Below are positions 39,614 through 52,687 of a DNA stretch of 64,000 bases, piece by piece. The stretch covers positions 3,856,199 through 3,920,198 of the forward strand of contig JADWOT020000007.1 of NCBI GenBank assembly GCA_036345935.2. Direction: 5' to 3'. Under the pieces are notes generated by a model. It was not told the DNA's origin and did not search any database. It saw nothing but the letters and a program-made list of their open reading frames with translations. The translations under genes and the position numbers were made by a program. Every line of letters begins with the position of its first letter. Within the stretch, counting starts at the first letter, position 1. The stretch comes from Taenia hydatigena (lineage: Eukaryota; Platyhelminthes; Cestoda; Cyclophyllidea; Taeniidae).

Positions 39614-40617
39614 GTGCAAACTTGAGTGGGCAACTCAGAGCATAATATGTAAAGCTGGCAGCGTACACGACAGCTACAGGTTTCAATTGAGATTTGACAT
39701 AAATATTGGGGAATGCAGTCTTCTTCCCCACGAAAACATCACCACTCTGTGCGATCCTCCTGGACAACTAGATGACCAGCATACCCCAATGGAGTGCTCT
39801 GCTTCCTCCAACCACCACCTCGTTGCTTGCTTAGCAGTTTGATCGCACTGACCTAGGTGAGGGACCGAAAGGTAAAGCAAGTTGATGAATGCATTTGTGT
39901 TTGTGTCGAATGTGGAAGCTGGATGGGCAGATTGATGGACAGTAGGAGGGTCGGCTGCGATAGTAGCATTTAGAGGACATACTCGGGATATCTCACTTTG
40001 AGTGAGGCCTTCGTGTGACTACTAAGTGGTTAAAGTCCCACGGATTTTTATGAAAGTTAGAAATAGACAGACTCCTTTACCTGATGGCTGGGAGTTTATC
40101 AGTTTGTCTTGATCGTGACCTCTGGTTTGCACACCACCCTAGTCACCTGGACATTTGATCATTCCTTCTCTCACTTGCGTTGCACATGAATGCGTATAAA
40201 AGTATTTAATGATCCGTTACGCGTACTTTAAATTAACCTTTCTTACCAAGAAAAGATGTACCGATGGGTAAAATAGGCAGAAGTTAGACGCTTACCCACT
40301 CTCCTATGTAGAGCCACTGTAAAGTCTGTGATCGGCTTCTTTGTAGCACAGAGGAGCTGAGTGATCACTAGGCTTGTTCCTTAATTGCAATATTACCGCT
40401 TAAACAAAACCGCAGAGGAACAAATGATCTTGCATTCGAGAACGAAGGTGCGCCTCTCAATGACCACTCCACGGTCGCCTTAACGCAGGTTGTCTTCAGT
40501 TAACTGCCGTCAGTTCAATAAACTCATCCCGTCTGTCTTCGCTTGCATCAGTCTCAATTAATGCGTCTGTAACACAAGCTGGGAGGACTGATCGTCAGTG
40601 CCGAATAAATGACCTGC

Positions 40618-40633
40618 GTCACACATATGTGAC
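40618..40633. promoter_or_regulatory. Near-perfect palindrome, site 3
   Basis: GTCACACATATGTGAC, one base pair off perfect symmetry. It is flanked by GC/GC so the symmetry extends to 20 bp. ATCGTCAG occurs upstream of both this site and site 2. Confidence 0.4.
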
Positions 40634-43600
40634 GCAGTGGAGTAATTGTCCAGTTTAAGTGACAACATTCACCACATTCTGTATTTGACCAGGTTATATT
40701 GCTTAAAGAAAGCACAATGACTTAGTTTCTTGATGGTACTAGCTGTTAAGAAGCCAATGCATTTGCGAATGCTGATCTGCTATCATCGCTGGAAGCAACA
40801 CAAAGGACAGTCATTTGCTGCATAGTAGCCCCTACAAAACCACCCAGTTACTCAGACCTACAACTCCAAAAATCTGCAGTGAGACAACTCTTGTACAATG
40901 TGGTTTCTCTACGCTAGAATCTCAAACTTAAGGGCTCAAAGGACCGTACATCAGCTTTGACACTCGACTGGTAGGCGTCCTTCATTTCCACTGATGCTGC
41001 CGACGAATAGATATTGCACCTGAAAGGCGATAAAAATGCCAGAATAATGCGATTCATCGAATGATGCTTGGTGTTGACAGGTGAGACGTTTCACTGATGG
41101 GCATGTAAAGATCCACTTAACCTCTGATTCAACAAAATTTCGACTGCAGTCAAGATTTTCAGTGAATTCAAAGTCAAGCGAGCTTCACGGTGCCATCCAC
41201 GTCAACCATCACAATCGCTGATCGCAGATAGCTGTGCACCACTTCCTCAATCTCCACATACATCAGAGCAATCACGACCTAGACGTCCAGTCAAACAAAG
41301 AACGCATAAGTCCATTATTGCTGACTGCCTGACCAACAAAACGAATGCGCCAGTGTCGTTGACAAGCCTTCAGCTTTTGTAAAACCTGTTTGCTCCGTGG
41401 CGAATTACAGACGCTTTGATGCGAAAAGTGCATGGACGAGACTTGTTTAAATGTGTTCATTACCTGCTACTGTGCTGCAAATGAACAACTTCTGCCTCTT
41501 GGGCCGTTGTGGAGATGGTTGTACCAGAAGTCACATTGCAAGACTCGCAACCACCTATTCGCTTCCATGATCCTAGTGCTGGTGCGAGTCTTCGCCGATG
41601 ACTGTCCCAAGTTCCAACTACTTCACGCACCCCAAGCATTGCAGGTTGGAGTTTACTTTACCAAGCGTGTCGCTTGTTCCCTTGCAGGCTTCATTTCACT
41701 ACGACATGGTCATTTCACAATCCCTCCCCTCTCCTCATCAATAAAGTGATTAATCACAGCAAACAACTTATAAAGGACAAACACAATTCTTGATACTCTA
41801 GTCCATTATCGACTTGGATGTTACCATGTGAGGTATTTTATCCGATCCCATCCATCAGCATCCCAAGCAATAGCACCCATCCACCGTCATTTAAATAACA
41901 AAGCATTTGGCAAACTCTCAAGACAATCTTAGTCGGCCACTGGAAGTGTTCTGTGGCAAAAACAAAAACAGTAAGCATGATTTGGTAGTTCGGTTGATAG
42001 ACAAAAAGGCCCAACAATGGCTAAAGTCGTTGCTTTGACCTTTGTTATAAAAAAATAATTGCATGAAGTAAAATGGACAAAGAAGTAGACATGAATGGGA
42101 AAGGGACTTAATGTGAGAAAATAATGAATGAGAACCGAGTACTTAGTAAGGTTAAGACTCTTCTTAACAAATTGGACAAGGTCAACCAAAACCCATCCTT
42201 ATTAAAATAAGGGAACCTTTGCAAACTGCTCCCCCTCGCAGACCCTCTCAATCACCCCACCGAGGAAGACGGAAGGACGGAGGCACAGCCGTAGTAGTAG
42301 CAGTTTGGGAAAAAGACATTTATTTGTGCATTTCACACGCCACTGGCGACGAAGACAACGCATTGCACGCCCTCACTCGCCCCTTCCAGCAGCATCCTCC
42401 TCCTTCTCCCCTACGGTAAAAGCGGAATCCACAGGGTTCAGGAACGGGAAATTTGCTCACCACCATGCACATTCACGGCCAGCAGTAGTAGAATAGGGAG
42501 GCACTGGCATAAAAGGAAAAGAAAAATAAAAATTGCAACTCCTCAAGACCAAGAGAGTGACGCACAACAACCAAGCCCTGATACGCCTACTAGTCGCTAA
42601 GAATCTGCTGACGCATCACAAACACACGCTCATATAGCATGAACTGCAAAATGTCGGAACGAACAGAAGCAAACACAGCATTCAGTCAATTAACATCTCC
42701 ACTCCTCACACACGCGGACATCATGAAAAATCCAATTAATGGTATGGAGGCTCATAGCAATAAAAATGCAACTCCATATTGCCTTCGCCTCATACAATAA
42801 CGTACTTGTTAAAGGCCACAAAACCTGACTAAAGTCTTTGATTAAACAAAAAGGAAAAACAGAAGGGGCCAGCGAAAGTAATAAGTCAGAGCCCATAATA
42901 ACATCTCGCTCATTTTGTGCAACAAACACTGTCCTTTAAGGAAGAGGTACCTACCCAATTACCACTCTCCTTTCGCTCTCGCCCGCTCGCCCACTCGCCC
43001 ACCTACCTGGCACCCACACACGCACGTCGCAGCAGCGGCCAGTCTTCCACGATTTCAGTTCTCATCCTCTGCCTCCTCCTGGAGCACATATCTGCACTGC
43101 TTGCCTGCTTATGCCCTGCGGGAATGAATAGTCTACACCGGGGAGGAGAAGCAGGAAGCGGAGGAGGAGCCGTCATCACGACAATAAGTATATACGTGCA
43201 TGGAACTAAAGAAGGGAGTCGCATGCATTACAAATCAAGTACCTTGAAAAGAGCCACAAAACCATGCTTATATGCAATGAAAAAGATTAGTAACCAGTAC
43301 GACAAGAAGCATGTGCTGCTTCAACCGTAAAATTAAACACCCAACTCATCATTTTACTTCTCAAGGCGACAACAGGCCCACCCTCCTTCAGTGCTACACC
43401 ATAGTCTGCTCAGCCCACCACCATGCCACTCCCACGCAACGCATGCGCCCAACAACATACAAGGTCACACCCACCGCTAGCTATCGCCCATGCCCACATC
43501 CACCATTGCACAACCGAGACGCAGTCGCCTCCATCAAATGTTACCTCACAACCACCACTACCACCAGCACGGTAAGTTCATAGCATCTGAAAAGGAGAAT

Positions 43601-44021
43601 AAACACAAAATGAAAAAGTTGATGTGCAAACGTCCAGCGCGCCGCAGAACTAACACCCGCAAACGTAACCACTGAAGGAAAAAAGAACGCCTTAATAAGC
43701 AATCATTCAAATCCGATGCAAAGTACAGTTCGCGCTGGTGCGAAACCCCTCCTCCCCTCAGTCGCCACGCCTTCTTTCGCTTCTGCGTCCACTTCACCCC
43801 ATCACCAACTAACACTGCCAAAGCTGAACCCACAACCAAGCCATCACTAAGGTGTTACACAACACGTCTCGCAATAATCACATCAGCCCAAACAATGACT
43901 GTCCTCCCCGTGCCAATCAGTGCTGCAGTCGCCTGATGACCATTCCTCCCCACCCCATACATTGATGTACGTTCCACCAACACAGAAATCACAGCGATTG
44001 AAGTGACGCAGCTTCTACCAT

Positions 44022-44050
44022 ACACACGCACACAGACACACACACATACA
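44022..44050. repeat. CA dinucleotide microsatellite
   Basis: Imperfect (CA)n of about 14 units with single-base interruptions. Confidence 0.8.
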
Positions 44051-44253
44051 ATGTGAAAGGACCTACATATGAGTGCTAAACAAATAGCCCTACCAAAAGA
44101 TAAGAACCCACATCGAAAGCATTGCTGCACAGAGGAGGCAACAACAGCAAAACAGCAACATATTTCCAGCAGGCAAATCTTAACCGAGGAACAGATGAAG
44201 TGCTAGCGAAGGCGAGGGCCACACCCATTATTGCCAGACAATGCCTCCATTCT

Positions 44254-44346
44254 TGGTAAAAGAGAAGAATAAAGAAGAAGAAAGAGGAAGAAAGGAGAAG
44301 AAAAGAAGAAAAAAGGAAGAAGGAAAAAAGAAACCGGAGAAGAAGT
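44254..44346 (+). repeat. Short polypurine tract (GAA/GGA simple repeat)
   Basis: About 90 nt of almost pure A and G, GAAGAA-like. Confidence 0.8.
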
Positions 44347-46349
44347 CCTCACGAAAACTGCACCCACCTCTTCAACCTTTGCTTTATCAAGTAAACACGT
44401 AAAGGAAGTGAAATGAATAACAATGAGGTATGACAATGTAATGGACACTCATTACCAAGAAAAGAGCCGATAGGCACCAAGCCCTTAGTAAAGTTAAAGC
44501 AATCCTCAACGAAATTATGTCCCACTAATCCAAATCCACCGGCATTAAGTAAGCAAACCAATTGACGAACTGGCAAAACAATCTCAATTCATCGCCTCAA
44601 GTACTGTACAGCAAAAGTGGACGTGAGTAGGTCATGCAGGAGGAAAACAAAACGCCCTAACAGCCACACTATGAGGCCTTTGCGTCTATACCACCATGCA
44701 GGCGCATGAAGGAAGTCAATCGACAGTTAGCAAACGCAATAACAATTAATCAACTGAAACTAACGCACCTTTTTCCACGTAAAAGCGTGAAGGGTTCTAC
44801 AGATAAATGCTAAAAGCGCATTCCTGCCCAAAATAAACCCACATCGAATCCATCGTTGCATAGAAAAGACACCAGCTACACATTAACTGCAACCCAATCT
44901 TACCTGCATAAAGTGTGAAGCGATAGCGAAGGCGACATTCGCACTCAGTACCGCCTGATAATGCCTCCACCCACCCTATAACGAAATTTTTGACAAGAAC
45001 TGCAGCTGATTCTTCAATGTTTAATCTAGCAAACATACGGATAAGGGAAATGCAATAAAAGGGCATGCAATGAATACATATCAGCGGAAACAATGGGTAG
45101 GTGCCAAGCAATTGGTAAAGTTAAAAGTCTCATCAAAAAATTGCGACCCATTAGTCAGAATTCATCGTTCTCAATAGACAGATCAACTAAGACATTGACA
45201 AAACAATCTCAATTCATCATCCAAAGCATTAAATAGCAAAAAATGAACGCGACTAGGCCCTGCAGTTGGGAAGCCAAAAAGCCTCTGCGTTTGACGTAGA
45301 AAATAGGCGTACAAAGGATGCTAATCGACACGCAAAGAACATGCCAGCAATCAGCTAACTAATGTTACTAAAAAATTGCCGAATATCTACCAGCTTTCCT
45401 AAATTTCGCGCAAACAACCCCATCATCCGGAAACAATGACCCCAAAATGCACACCACTCACGAGCCCGGCGTAGAGAACGAGCCAATCACATCAATGCTT
45501 GTCTGATAAAACAAGTAAGCATTTAATATTTGTGAATTTGTCGAAAGTGAATATTACACTTGCACTAAATATTCTGTTTTGCGACAGATTTAAACGCAAA
45601 TAAACAAACGAGATGATTTGCTTAGTAGGCGTAAAAGAGGATTCAAACAATAAATAAGATGCATTTAAAGCGCATGAAAATATAATTTTGAGAACCACAA
45701 GCGAAAAGCACTCAAAATTTTAATTGCAACTGAACTATGAAGCAATTATTCGACAGCAAATCTTGCTTATCATCAAGCATTTTGACTGTGACAAAGGCTT
45801 CCCGCTCCCCAAATGCTCCACTTAATTCCTCTCCTTAGACAAAGTAAGAGAGAAGGACTCAATTGCTCTCTTTGAAACACAGCATCCGCGTCAACAATGA
45901 GCACTGCTTTGACGGCATGCATTAAATATTTGTCATAAGAATCCAATTGAAATGGTCTAATTAGAGCAACAACAAACAGTAAAGTCAATACCTTTAAAAT
46001 GTTTAATTTTTTGGCCTAAGAAGTTCACCATCAGCCCATAAAAATAACTACACCGATGCGCATCATATGCTTATGAGAAATGCACAAGAAATGCGCAGCA
46101 TAAAATACCAAATTAGCTATCGTCAATGCACCGTTTTTTGACAACATACCCTCCAAAAGGCCAAAAAATTGATAGAAGATTGGATTCATATGACGGTATT
46201 GTACTTGATGGACCGAACACAGAGGAGCATCATAGAAAAGACGATGTAGACATCGATCAATTACATCATAAGAGAGGAGTGGAAAAAGTGACGAAAAAGG
46301 GTAGAAAGGAGAGTCGGACAGTTTACAATAATAAAATAAACTAATGGAT

Positions 46350-47480
46350 TCAAATGAAGCGGAGGGGAAAGGAAGAAGCAGAAAATGTGTGAACGATAAA
46401 TGCTAAAAGAAAGGTAGCAGCAATAGAGTCATTTAACTCAGAAGAGGCAGTAGGGGTTGTGACTGAGTTAGCGATAGTGGAGTTAAAGTTTATTTTATAA
46501 TATGCTGCAGTACTTAGCGAATAATTTTGAGTCGGTAGAGTTGTGTTTGGATCCAAGGTAGTATTTGCTGTGGAGATGACTGGAGTTTTAGTAGTTAGCG
46601 CTGTCGTGACTGGGGTGGAGACTGTGGAGGGTTCATCTGTGCTATTGGACGCTGCAGTAGTTAGCGTAGATTTCTTCGTCGTTGGCGTTGTGTTTGAAGA
46701 CAAGGTTGTATTTGCCGTGGATGTGATTGAAGCATCGGTCGTTGGCGCTGTCGTGATTGGTGTGGAGAGGATTGTGGGTTCGTCTGTGCTCTGGAACGTT
46801 GTAGTAGTTAGCATAGATTTTATCGTCGGTAGCGATGTGTTTGCAGTCAAGGAGGTGTCTGCTGTGGAGGTGACTGAAGCATCGGTCGTCGGCGCTGTCG
46901 TGATTGGTGTGGAGACTGTGGTGGGTTCATCTGTGCTCTGGAACATTGCAGTAGTTAACATAGATTTTATCGTCGGTAGCGTTGTGTTTGCAGCCAAGGT
47001 GGTGTCTGCTGTGGAGGTGACTGGAGCATCGGTCGTCGGCGCTGTCGTGATTGGTGTAGAGACATTGGTGGAGTTATCTGTTGCATTAGACGTTGCAGTA
47101 GTTAACGTATAGTTTTGAGTCGGTAACGTTGTGTTTGGAGCCGAGGTGGTATTTACTGTGGAGGAGATTGGAGTTCTGGTCGTTGGCTCTGTCGTGCTTG
47201 GGGTGGAAAGACTGGTAAGTTTATCTGTTGTATTGGATGCTGTAGTAGTTAGCTTATTATCTTGAGTCAGTAGCGTTGTGTTTGCAGCCAAGGTAGTGTC
47301 TGCTGTGGAATCGATTGAAGCATCGTTCGTTGGCACTGTAGTGATTGTTGAGGAGACACCTGTGGATTCATCTCTTCTATTGGACGCTGCAACAGACCGC
47401 GCATCGTTATTTGTCGCTAAGCAATAGGCAATCAATAGCACGAGGGTACCTTTGTAACTTTTCATGTTTTGATTGACCAT
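46350..47480 (-). CDS. Thr-rich mucin-like secreted or surface protein, 6 tandem repeats (copy 2)
   Basis: 376-residue paralogue of the gene at 24528-25961. The first 40 residues, including the signal peptide, are identical; the first change is W41 to G (DESTW versus DESTG). There are six 49-residue Thr-rich units instead of eight, then a similar hydrophobic tail (ATFLLAFIV, about 350-376). The length difference of 101 residues is exactly two repeat units (98) plus three C-terminal residues. A changed codon makes this copy stop at RFI where copy 1 runs on to RFSCIR. The repeat domain is clearly more diverged between the copies than the signal peptide. The reading frame is intact, so both paralogues look functional. 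Same alternatives as copy 1: GPI-anchored, membrane-anchored or secreted mucin core. Confidence 0.85.
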   Translation of the reverse strand: MVNQNMKSYKGTLVLLIAYCLATNNDARSVAASNRRDESTGVSSTITTVPTNDASIDSTADTTLAANTTLLTQDNKLTTTASNTTDKLTSLSTPSTTEPTTRTPISSTVNTTSAPNTTLPTQNYTLTTATSNATDNSTNVSTPITTAPTTDAPVTSTADTTLAANTTLPTIKSMLTTAMFQSTDEPTTVSTPITTAPTTDASVTSTADTSLTANTSLPTIKSMLTTTTFQSTDEPTILSTPITTAPTTDASITSTANTTLSSNTTPTTKKSTLTTAASNSTDEPSTVSTPVTTALTTKTPVISTANTTLDPNTTLPTQNYSLSTAAYYKINFNSTIANSVTTPTASSELNDSIAATFLLAFIVHTFSASSFPLRFI

Positions 47481-47566
47481 GTATGCCCTATCAGATTTCT
47501 ACTAGCCTTTATTGTTTTTACCGAGGTGCGGATTTCTCTGCTTCAAAATTCTTTTGGCTGCACCTA

Positions 47567-47573
47567 TTATATG
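47567..47573 (-). promoter_or_regulatory. Candidate (altered) TATA box of mucin copy 2
   Basis: CATATAA on the minus strand, about 90 bp upstream of the ATG and aligned with TATATAA upstream of the other mucin copy. The change could weaken the promoter; that is inference. Confidence 0.3.
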
Positions 47574-49295
47574 GCTCTGCTTTGCGACGCGAATATCAGT
47601 GAACTGTCAATTTCGCCAATCAAATTTGTTAGTGCTGATTTTTTTGTCTCCTAGAACTTTTGTTGGAATGAAAAATTTATGAATCCTTTACAAGACAGCA
47701 TCAAAACCCAACCTATGTTTACGCTGATCTTGGTAATGAAAAGGCACGTGTAACTTGGGTTTTTGGGCTGTTGTTTGAGAACAGAAGCTAATCTTATTTT
47801 GTTTTTAATCGGCTTTACATACGGCTGTCAGTCATGTCATGGTGGTGAGCGATAATGTGAATGTGAATGCGGAGGTAAAGCTGCTATGCGATGTGGTTTT
47901 GCAGTCGATAAACGGGTTCTGATGTTTAAGGCGCATCAATTTGCTAATTCATGCTCTAGCAGCTCATTAATTGGGGTCTGCATACAGTGATACATCATTT
48001 GACCAAAACAGGTAACAAATTCTGAGCCTCGATTACTTAGGCACATTACACTTTTGACATTCCAATTTTGCTTACAATGAAGTCGAATGAACGCACTCGA
48101 AATACAAGTAAATAATCAAAAATGAACAGGACGACTGACCGACGTCGACAAATTTAAGTTACCTTCATAAACAAGAGAAGTATTCGCCTAAAATTTTGGC
48201 GGTTTGCCCAAAACTAAAATGCAAACTCCATGCAACATAAAGCGAAAAGCATTTGTAACATGCATAACAAGTTGATCAACCACGACGTGAAAAAATGGCA
48301 AGAAGCGGAATTGGCTGAGGAATAAATAATAGGAAATTTGCACTCAACTAAAACTTTCCTAAAAGTAATTGGAGGATATTTACGCCGATGTTTGTGGACA
48401 ATGATTACTGCACTACTTGTAATTTTTTAGCAATAACCTGCTATTTGATTTGCTATGTTTTTTCATTACGTTGCATGATATTTCCATCCTTTGATTTCCT
48501 CGGAACATTTGTTAAACCAGAAGCCTATGAAAGGGTAGGACAAGTGGTTAGGTAGGTGAATATGGCTGCTGCTACTGTCGTGCTCTTAAGCGATTGGAAA
48601 AAATGACCTTCATAAAGCGAACCCTTAATAATGATGCATGCTGAGAACAATTGTCTAGCATACTTACCCTACTAAAGTTTGCAAGCTTTTATACCTTCCT
48701 TGCTTGAAAAAGTGAAACCGAAGCGCATAGTTAAAAAACAATGATCCGCGCGTTTCAAAGAAGGCTTACAGCAAATAAATTTCGTGATGCAATGCTGGTG
48801 CTATTTAATTGGAGCTCGGTAGCCGTTGCATGGCGAAATCGGCAGGTAAGGTGAATAACGTGCTTAAGTTGGAACCTCACAGAGTCCAAAAGGGAAGGGG
48901 AAATGAAAAGTGTGATGCAATACCGCTGCATAGCTGGCAAAAACGACACTGCTATACACATTTTACAACCACGGGGGGCCAGAAATATGCCGCATCTGCA
49001 GCAGTGCGACTGCCAAGTCGCTTGTATGGATGAAAGAATTTGTAATATACGCGGAAGGCGTAACCCTAATGATTACGGACGAGACGAAGTGAGCAAATGT
49101 CACTGGTTTATGCAATGAAAGGTGTTGGCTCTCGTCATGCCTAATTCAGCTTATTCACAGGCTCTCATAGGCGATTTTAGCAGCAGTAGAAGCAGTAGTC
49201 AGAATCATTCAACAACCAACCTATCTGACCCCATCGAGATACCCCAATCCGACCACTACTTCCTGATAAATGCGAATCGCAACCCTTAATGAATA

Positions 49296-49451
49296 ATGCA
49301 GCAAGCATTATGTATCATTACGCTACTCTTGGTCCACATCATTAACCTTCTCTCAGTCGTTCGCGCAGACGTGTGGGCGCTTCCACCTCACTGGGAAGAT
49401 GGAATCACTCATGATAGAAACATCAGGGCGCCGGCAATAAAAAAACGATGA
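49296..49451 (+). pseudogene. Truncated counterpart of the possible small secreted protein
   Basis: Same start and signal-like N-terminus as 27780-28025. After the shared AIKK a cluster of substitutions changes CTACGA to CGATGA, giving an in-frame TGA. If the ORF in copy 1 is a gene, this copy is broken or encodes a 51-residue short form. Confidence 0.25.
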
Positions 49452-52400
49452 ATCGGTAGTTATGAGGTAACACTACTACCATCGAATTTTCTTCATTTAT
49501 TGTCACCAAATACAACATATCTTATGATAGAGGGTTGCTGACGTCACAAAGGGACAATGCTATGCATGGGTCAAAGTGGCAAATGGCAGCCAGCAAAATA
49601 TTGTAAAATACAACTAGCATGCCTCTAAAAGCAATGCCACGGAATTCTTGAGAAAGAGTGATCATGCGTATCCTGTGTCCACACGGGAGAAACTGGTGTC
49701 TGATAGTTATGGTTGGCCGCTTAATTAAAATAACTGGGCTAGAGCCTTTGAATTCACAGGACCTTAATACAGTCGCTTTTGTTTTCTTTAATCAGTGGAT
49801 GGTCAGCAAGGAGTGCTCGAATTGGTCCAAAGTGATCAAGGTCCCAATTTTAAAAGTCGACTTTTACAAAATTGCGCAAGTCTTCTCAGACCTCCATGCC
49901 GGCATGACAACGGGCGGATTGACTCTGATCGGACTTCTAAACGCTTTCATCAAGGTTGCGCGATCTAAAGATTGAATTTAAGCGTACGGCATGATCTTCT
50001 CGCATACAGGGCTACGGTTCATAAATCAACGAAGTTTCCACCGTTCAAGATGCTCACAGGCCCTTAAACTCAAGATACCCTTCGATACTTTGCTAATAAT
50101 CGCAGAAGTCGCAACCGTTGCTACCCTAAAGTAATAATAAGGAAAGTTTTAGGCATAGCAGAGTGGCGCTTTGTATCTCACACCATCCAGAAGAAACATT
50201 AAGGCTGACTGAGTAGGACCAACGTCTACCAAGATAGCAACCTCGTACAAATGCATATACCAAACCGTAAATTTCACCCCCATGAAGCGGAGACGCGCTT
50301 TGAGTAGTGGAGATTCTCTTACCTACAAACTGCCTTTGCCTACAATGCGCAACTCCGTGCCCAGCCAATAACCATTCACCGCCACAAAATGCGACTCTAC
50401 AAGGGTACACCACCAGCAAGGCGAAGTGTTTGCACTAGCGAAAGATAGGAAACCACCCGATGACAAAATCAAAGGCAGCTCTTGGTGATGGCACCAAATA
50501 CGGAGCTCGAATAGATAAGGAGGCTGTGTAATACTCATGCTGTTATACATGCACCATTGGGCTGAAAATTGGGCAAGCAAATGGAATCTTGTATTAGATA
50601 AGTGGTCAGAGTGTCCGGAAATAGGGACAATTCTGCACCAGTTCTCATTGACTGCAATTAATTAACCTGTTTGGTGAATAGGATCAGTTGTCTTCATATT
50701 CATCTACCATATGTAACAAAGGCTTACTAATGCATTTCTTCTGTGCCTGCTGTTATGATAAAGAAGGAAAATATATTATTTTGATAAGTGTAGTAATATT
50801 CGCATTTACCTTTCTCCTAATCGGCCACCTTAGGATGAAACAGATTACTTCTTCGGAGGTATACTTATTGCTCAATGGTTAATTAGAAAGACCAATCCTT
50901 TTTAAGCTCCAAATGCAAATTCTTTGTCTTAGTATTTCGTATTCTTTCATCCTTAAGAAAGTGTTGGGGTAATACACTAGTGGTAGCAGAAAGCGAACCC
51001 AATCTTGACGATAATCCATTATGAGTTCTACTGTTAAGGTTAAAAAAGCGCATTTTGCTACTAATGAGAGAACCACTGACGACCTATAACAAAGTAGCTG
51101 AAAGCGATGCCGTCTTCCTTCGGCAGCTTCTTCGCATCCGAATTCGGCATAGTTCTGAATCTCCTTAAAATTTGCTAAAAATGTGAATGTGCGCAAGACT
51201 ATGTGTAGTACTTTGTTTGCTAGAACTGCTGGTTTCTGTCAAGGTCACAGAGGTTGCCGTATTGCCCTAGCTGCGTGGGCTGGCCTCCAGGCCATGCCAG
51301 CAGTCTTTTTCCTTCTGTCCGTGAATATATATATATTCTACCTTAGCATTCTGCCTTCTTTTGCCTTCAAGGGAGCCTCGGGACGCTACACTATGTATCT
51401 ATGGAATTGTGTTTGATTTAAAATTCCGTTTCGGAAACCTGGTTCCAGGTATGGGTCCCTGCGCCTAGCTGTAGGCACGCGTAATGGTGAGCGAAATTCC
51501 TTATCTCTGAGTCCGTTTCTCAAATTGACCGAATTACCAAATCCAATCAAATCACCACGATAAAAAATTGACAAAAGAGTAAAGTAGCTCTATGGCTGCA
51601 CGAAATTCAGATGAGTGGCTCGCTTTTCACGTGGGTGTATTTATTCGAATTTTGAGTACGCTGTGATCGCTGGCGCGAGAAGCAGGATGAGTGTCGGTCT
51701 TGGTTTACCAGCACCAGAATAATCGGTTTGCATGGGCCAAGCAAACTAGTTTGTAAGGTAGGCTAGAGGCTCCAATCGCTTCCTGTGAACCAAATGTGGA
51801 ATTTCTTCCTAAGGATCCTGCCCTATTATATCTTCCAGAAAGGTTCAGGGCACTGCATTGATAAACAAAAGCTTACCATTTTTATTCCCCTCATAAAATT
51901 GCATTATTTCAATGCATACAAACTACTTTGCCTATATATTTTTTTTCGTTCGGAAAGAAAATATGTAACCACACTTTAAAACCGCTCCTATGACTCTCAT
52001 GCGTGTCGGTCCTAAAGCTATGTGCAGCTTTAGTTTAAAAGTAATTTAGATGCGAATTCTTAGAAGCTTGTGTACCTTTTTTTCACAAAGATTTTTAGCT
52101 TTGTGATTTTACTTTCCAATGGATTGGTTGATTTGTTTTCTTCAAGGTCATCTTTGGGGTATGTGGTATGTCTGTACGTGTGAAGTGCTCTTAACTGACT
52201 GACCCCAATGGATGCGTTCCATTTGTTCAAAAAGTAAGGGGAATCTGTCAAAGTAGTTGCATTTTTTGGTGTGAATGATAACACAGAATTAAAGACAGAT
52301 TTAAATGAAATAAATGGACGGAATTTGAAATTGAAATTTCCTGTTGCACTGTTCCTTGTTCAGGTGACAACAAATTTCCATTTTTAAGCGTCTTTGGTAT

Positions 52401-52687
52401 TTTTATGTACATATTATTCTTAATATGCATCTTTAATGAGAAGGACTTTCATTGATTTTCGTCTTCATGTCTTCTTACAATTACACTTTGCCAATTGTAT
52501 CACACAAGTTGTTCTACCATCCATTTAGGTAGAATCTATCGCGTTTATGAGATGCAGCGTGGATACAGTTGTGAGATCTTCCGAGAGGACGCGTGAGCAA
52601 GCTCCTCTCCATTGGCAGACTGAATCGGCTCATCTGCAGCATCAGCAAGCGTAATTTGACCAAACACAAGGCAAGGCAGTAGAGATT

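Larger units (their letters stand above)
43860..45250. repeat. Diverged tandem duplication, unit about 0.65-0.73 kb
   Basis: 44100-44245 resembles 44825-44970 (AACCCACATCGAA, GCGAAGGCGA, AATGCCTCC in order) and 44380-44640 resembles 45020-45270 (AAAACAATCTCAATTCATC shared). A weaker third relative may lie at about 42000-42190. No gene recognised. Confidence 0.6.
35255..45913. other. Spacer between the duplication copies, no protein gene recognised
   Basis: 10.7 kb with no supported gene. It holds a purine-rich tract, three T-box-like palindromes, a CA microsatellite, a second purine tract and diverged tandem repeats, each listed separately. Confidence 0.5.
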
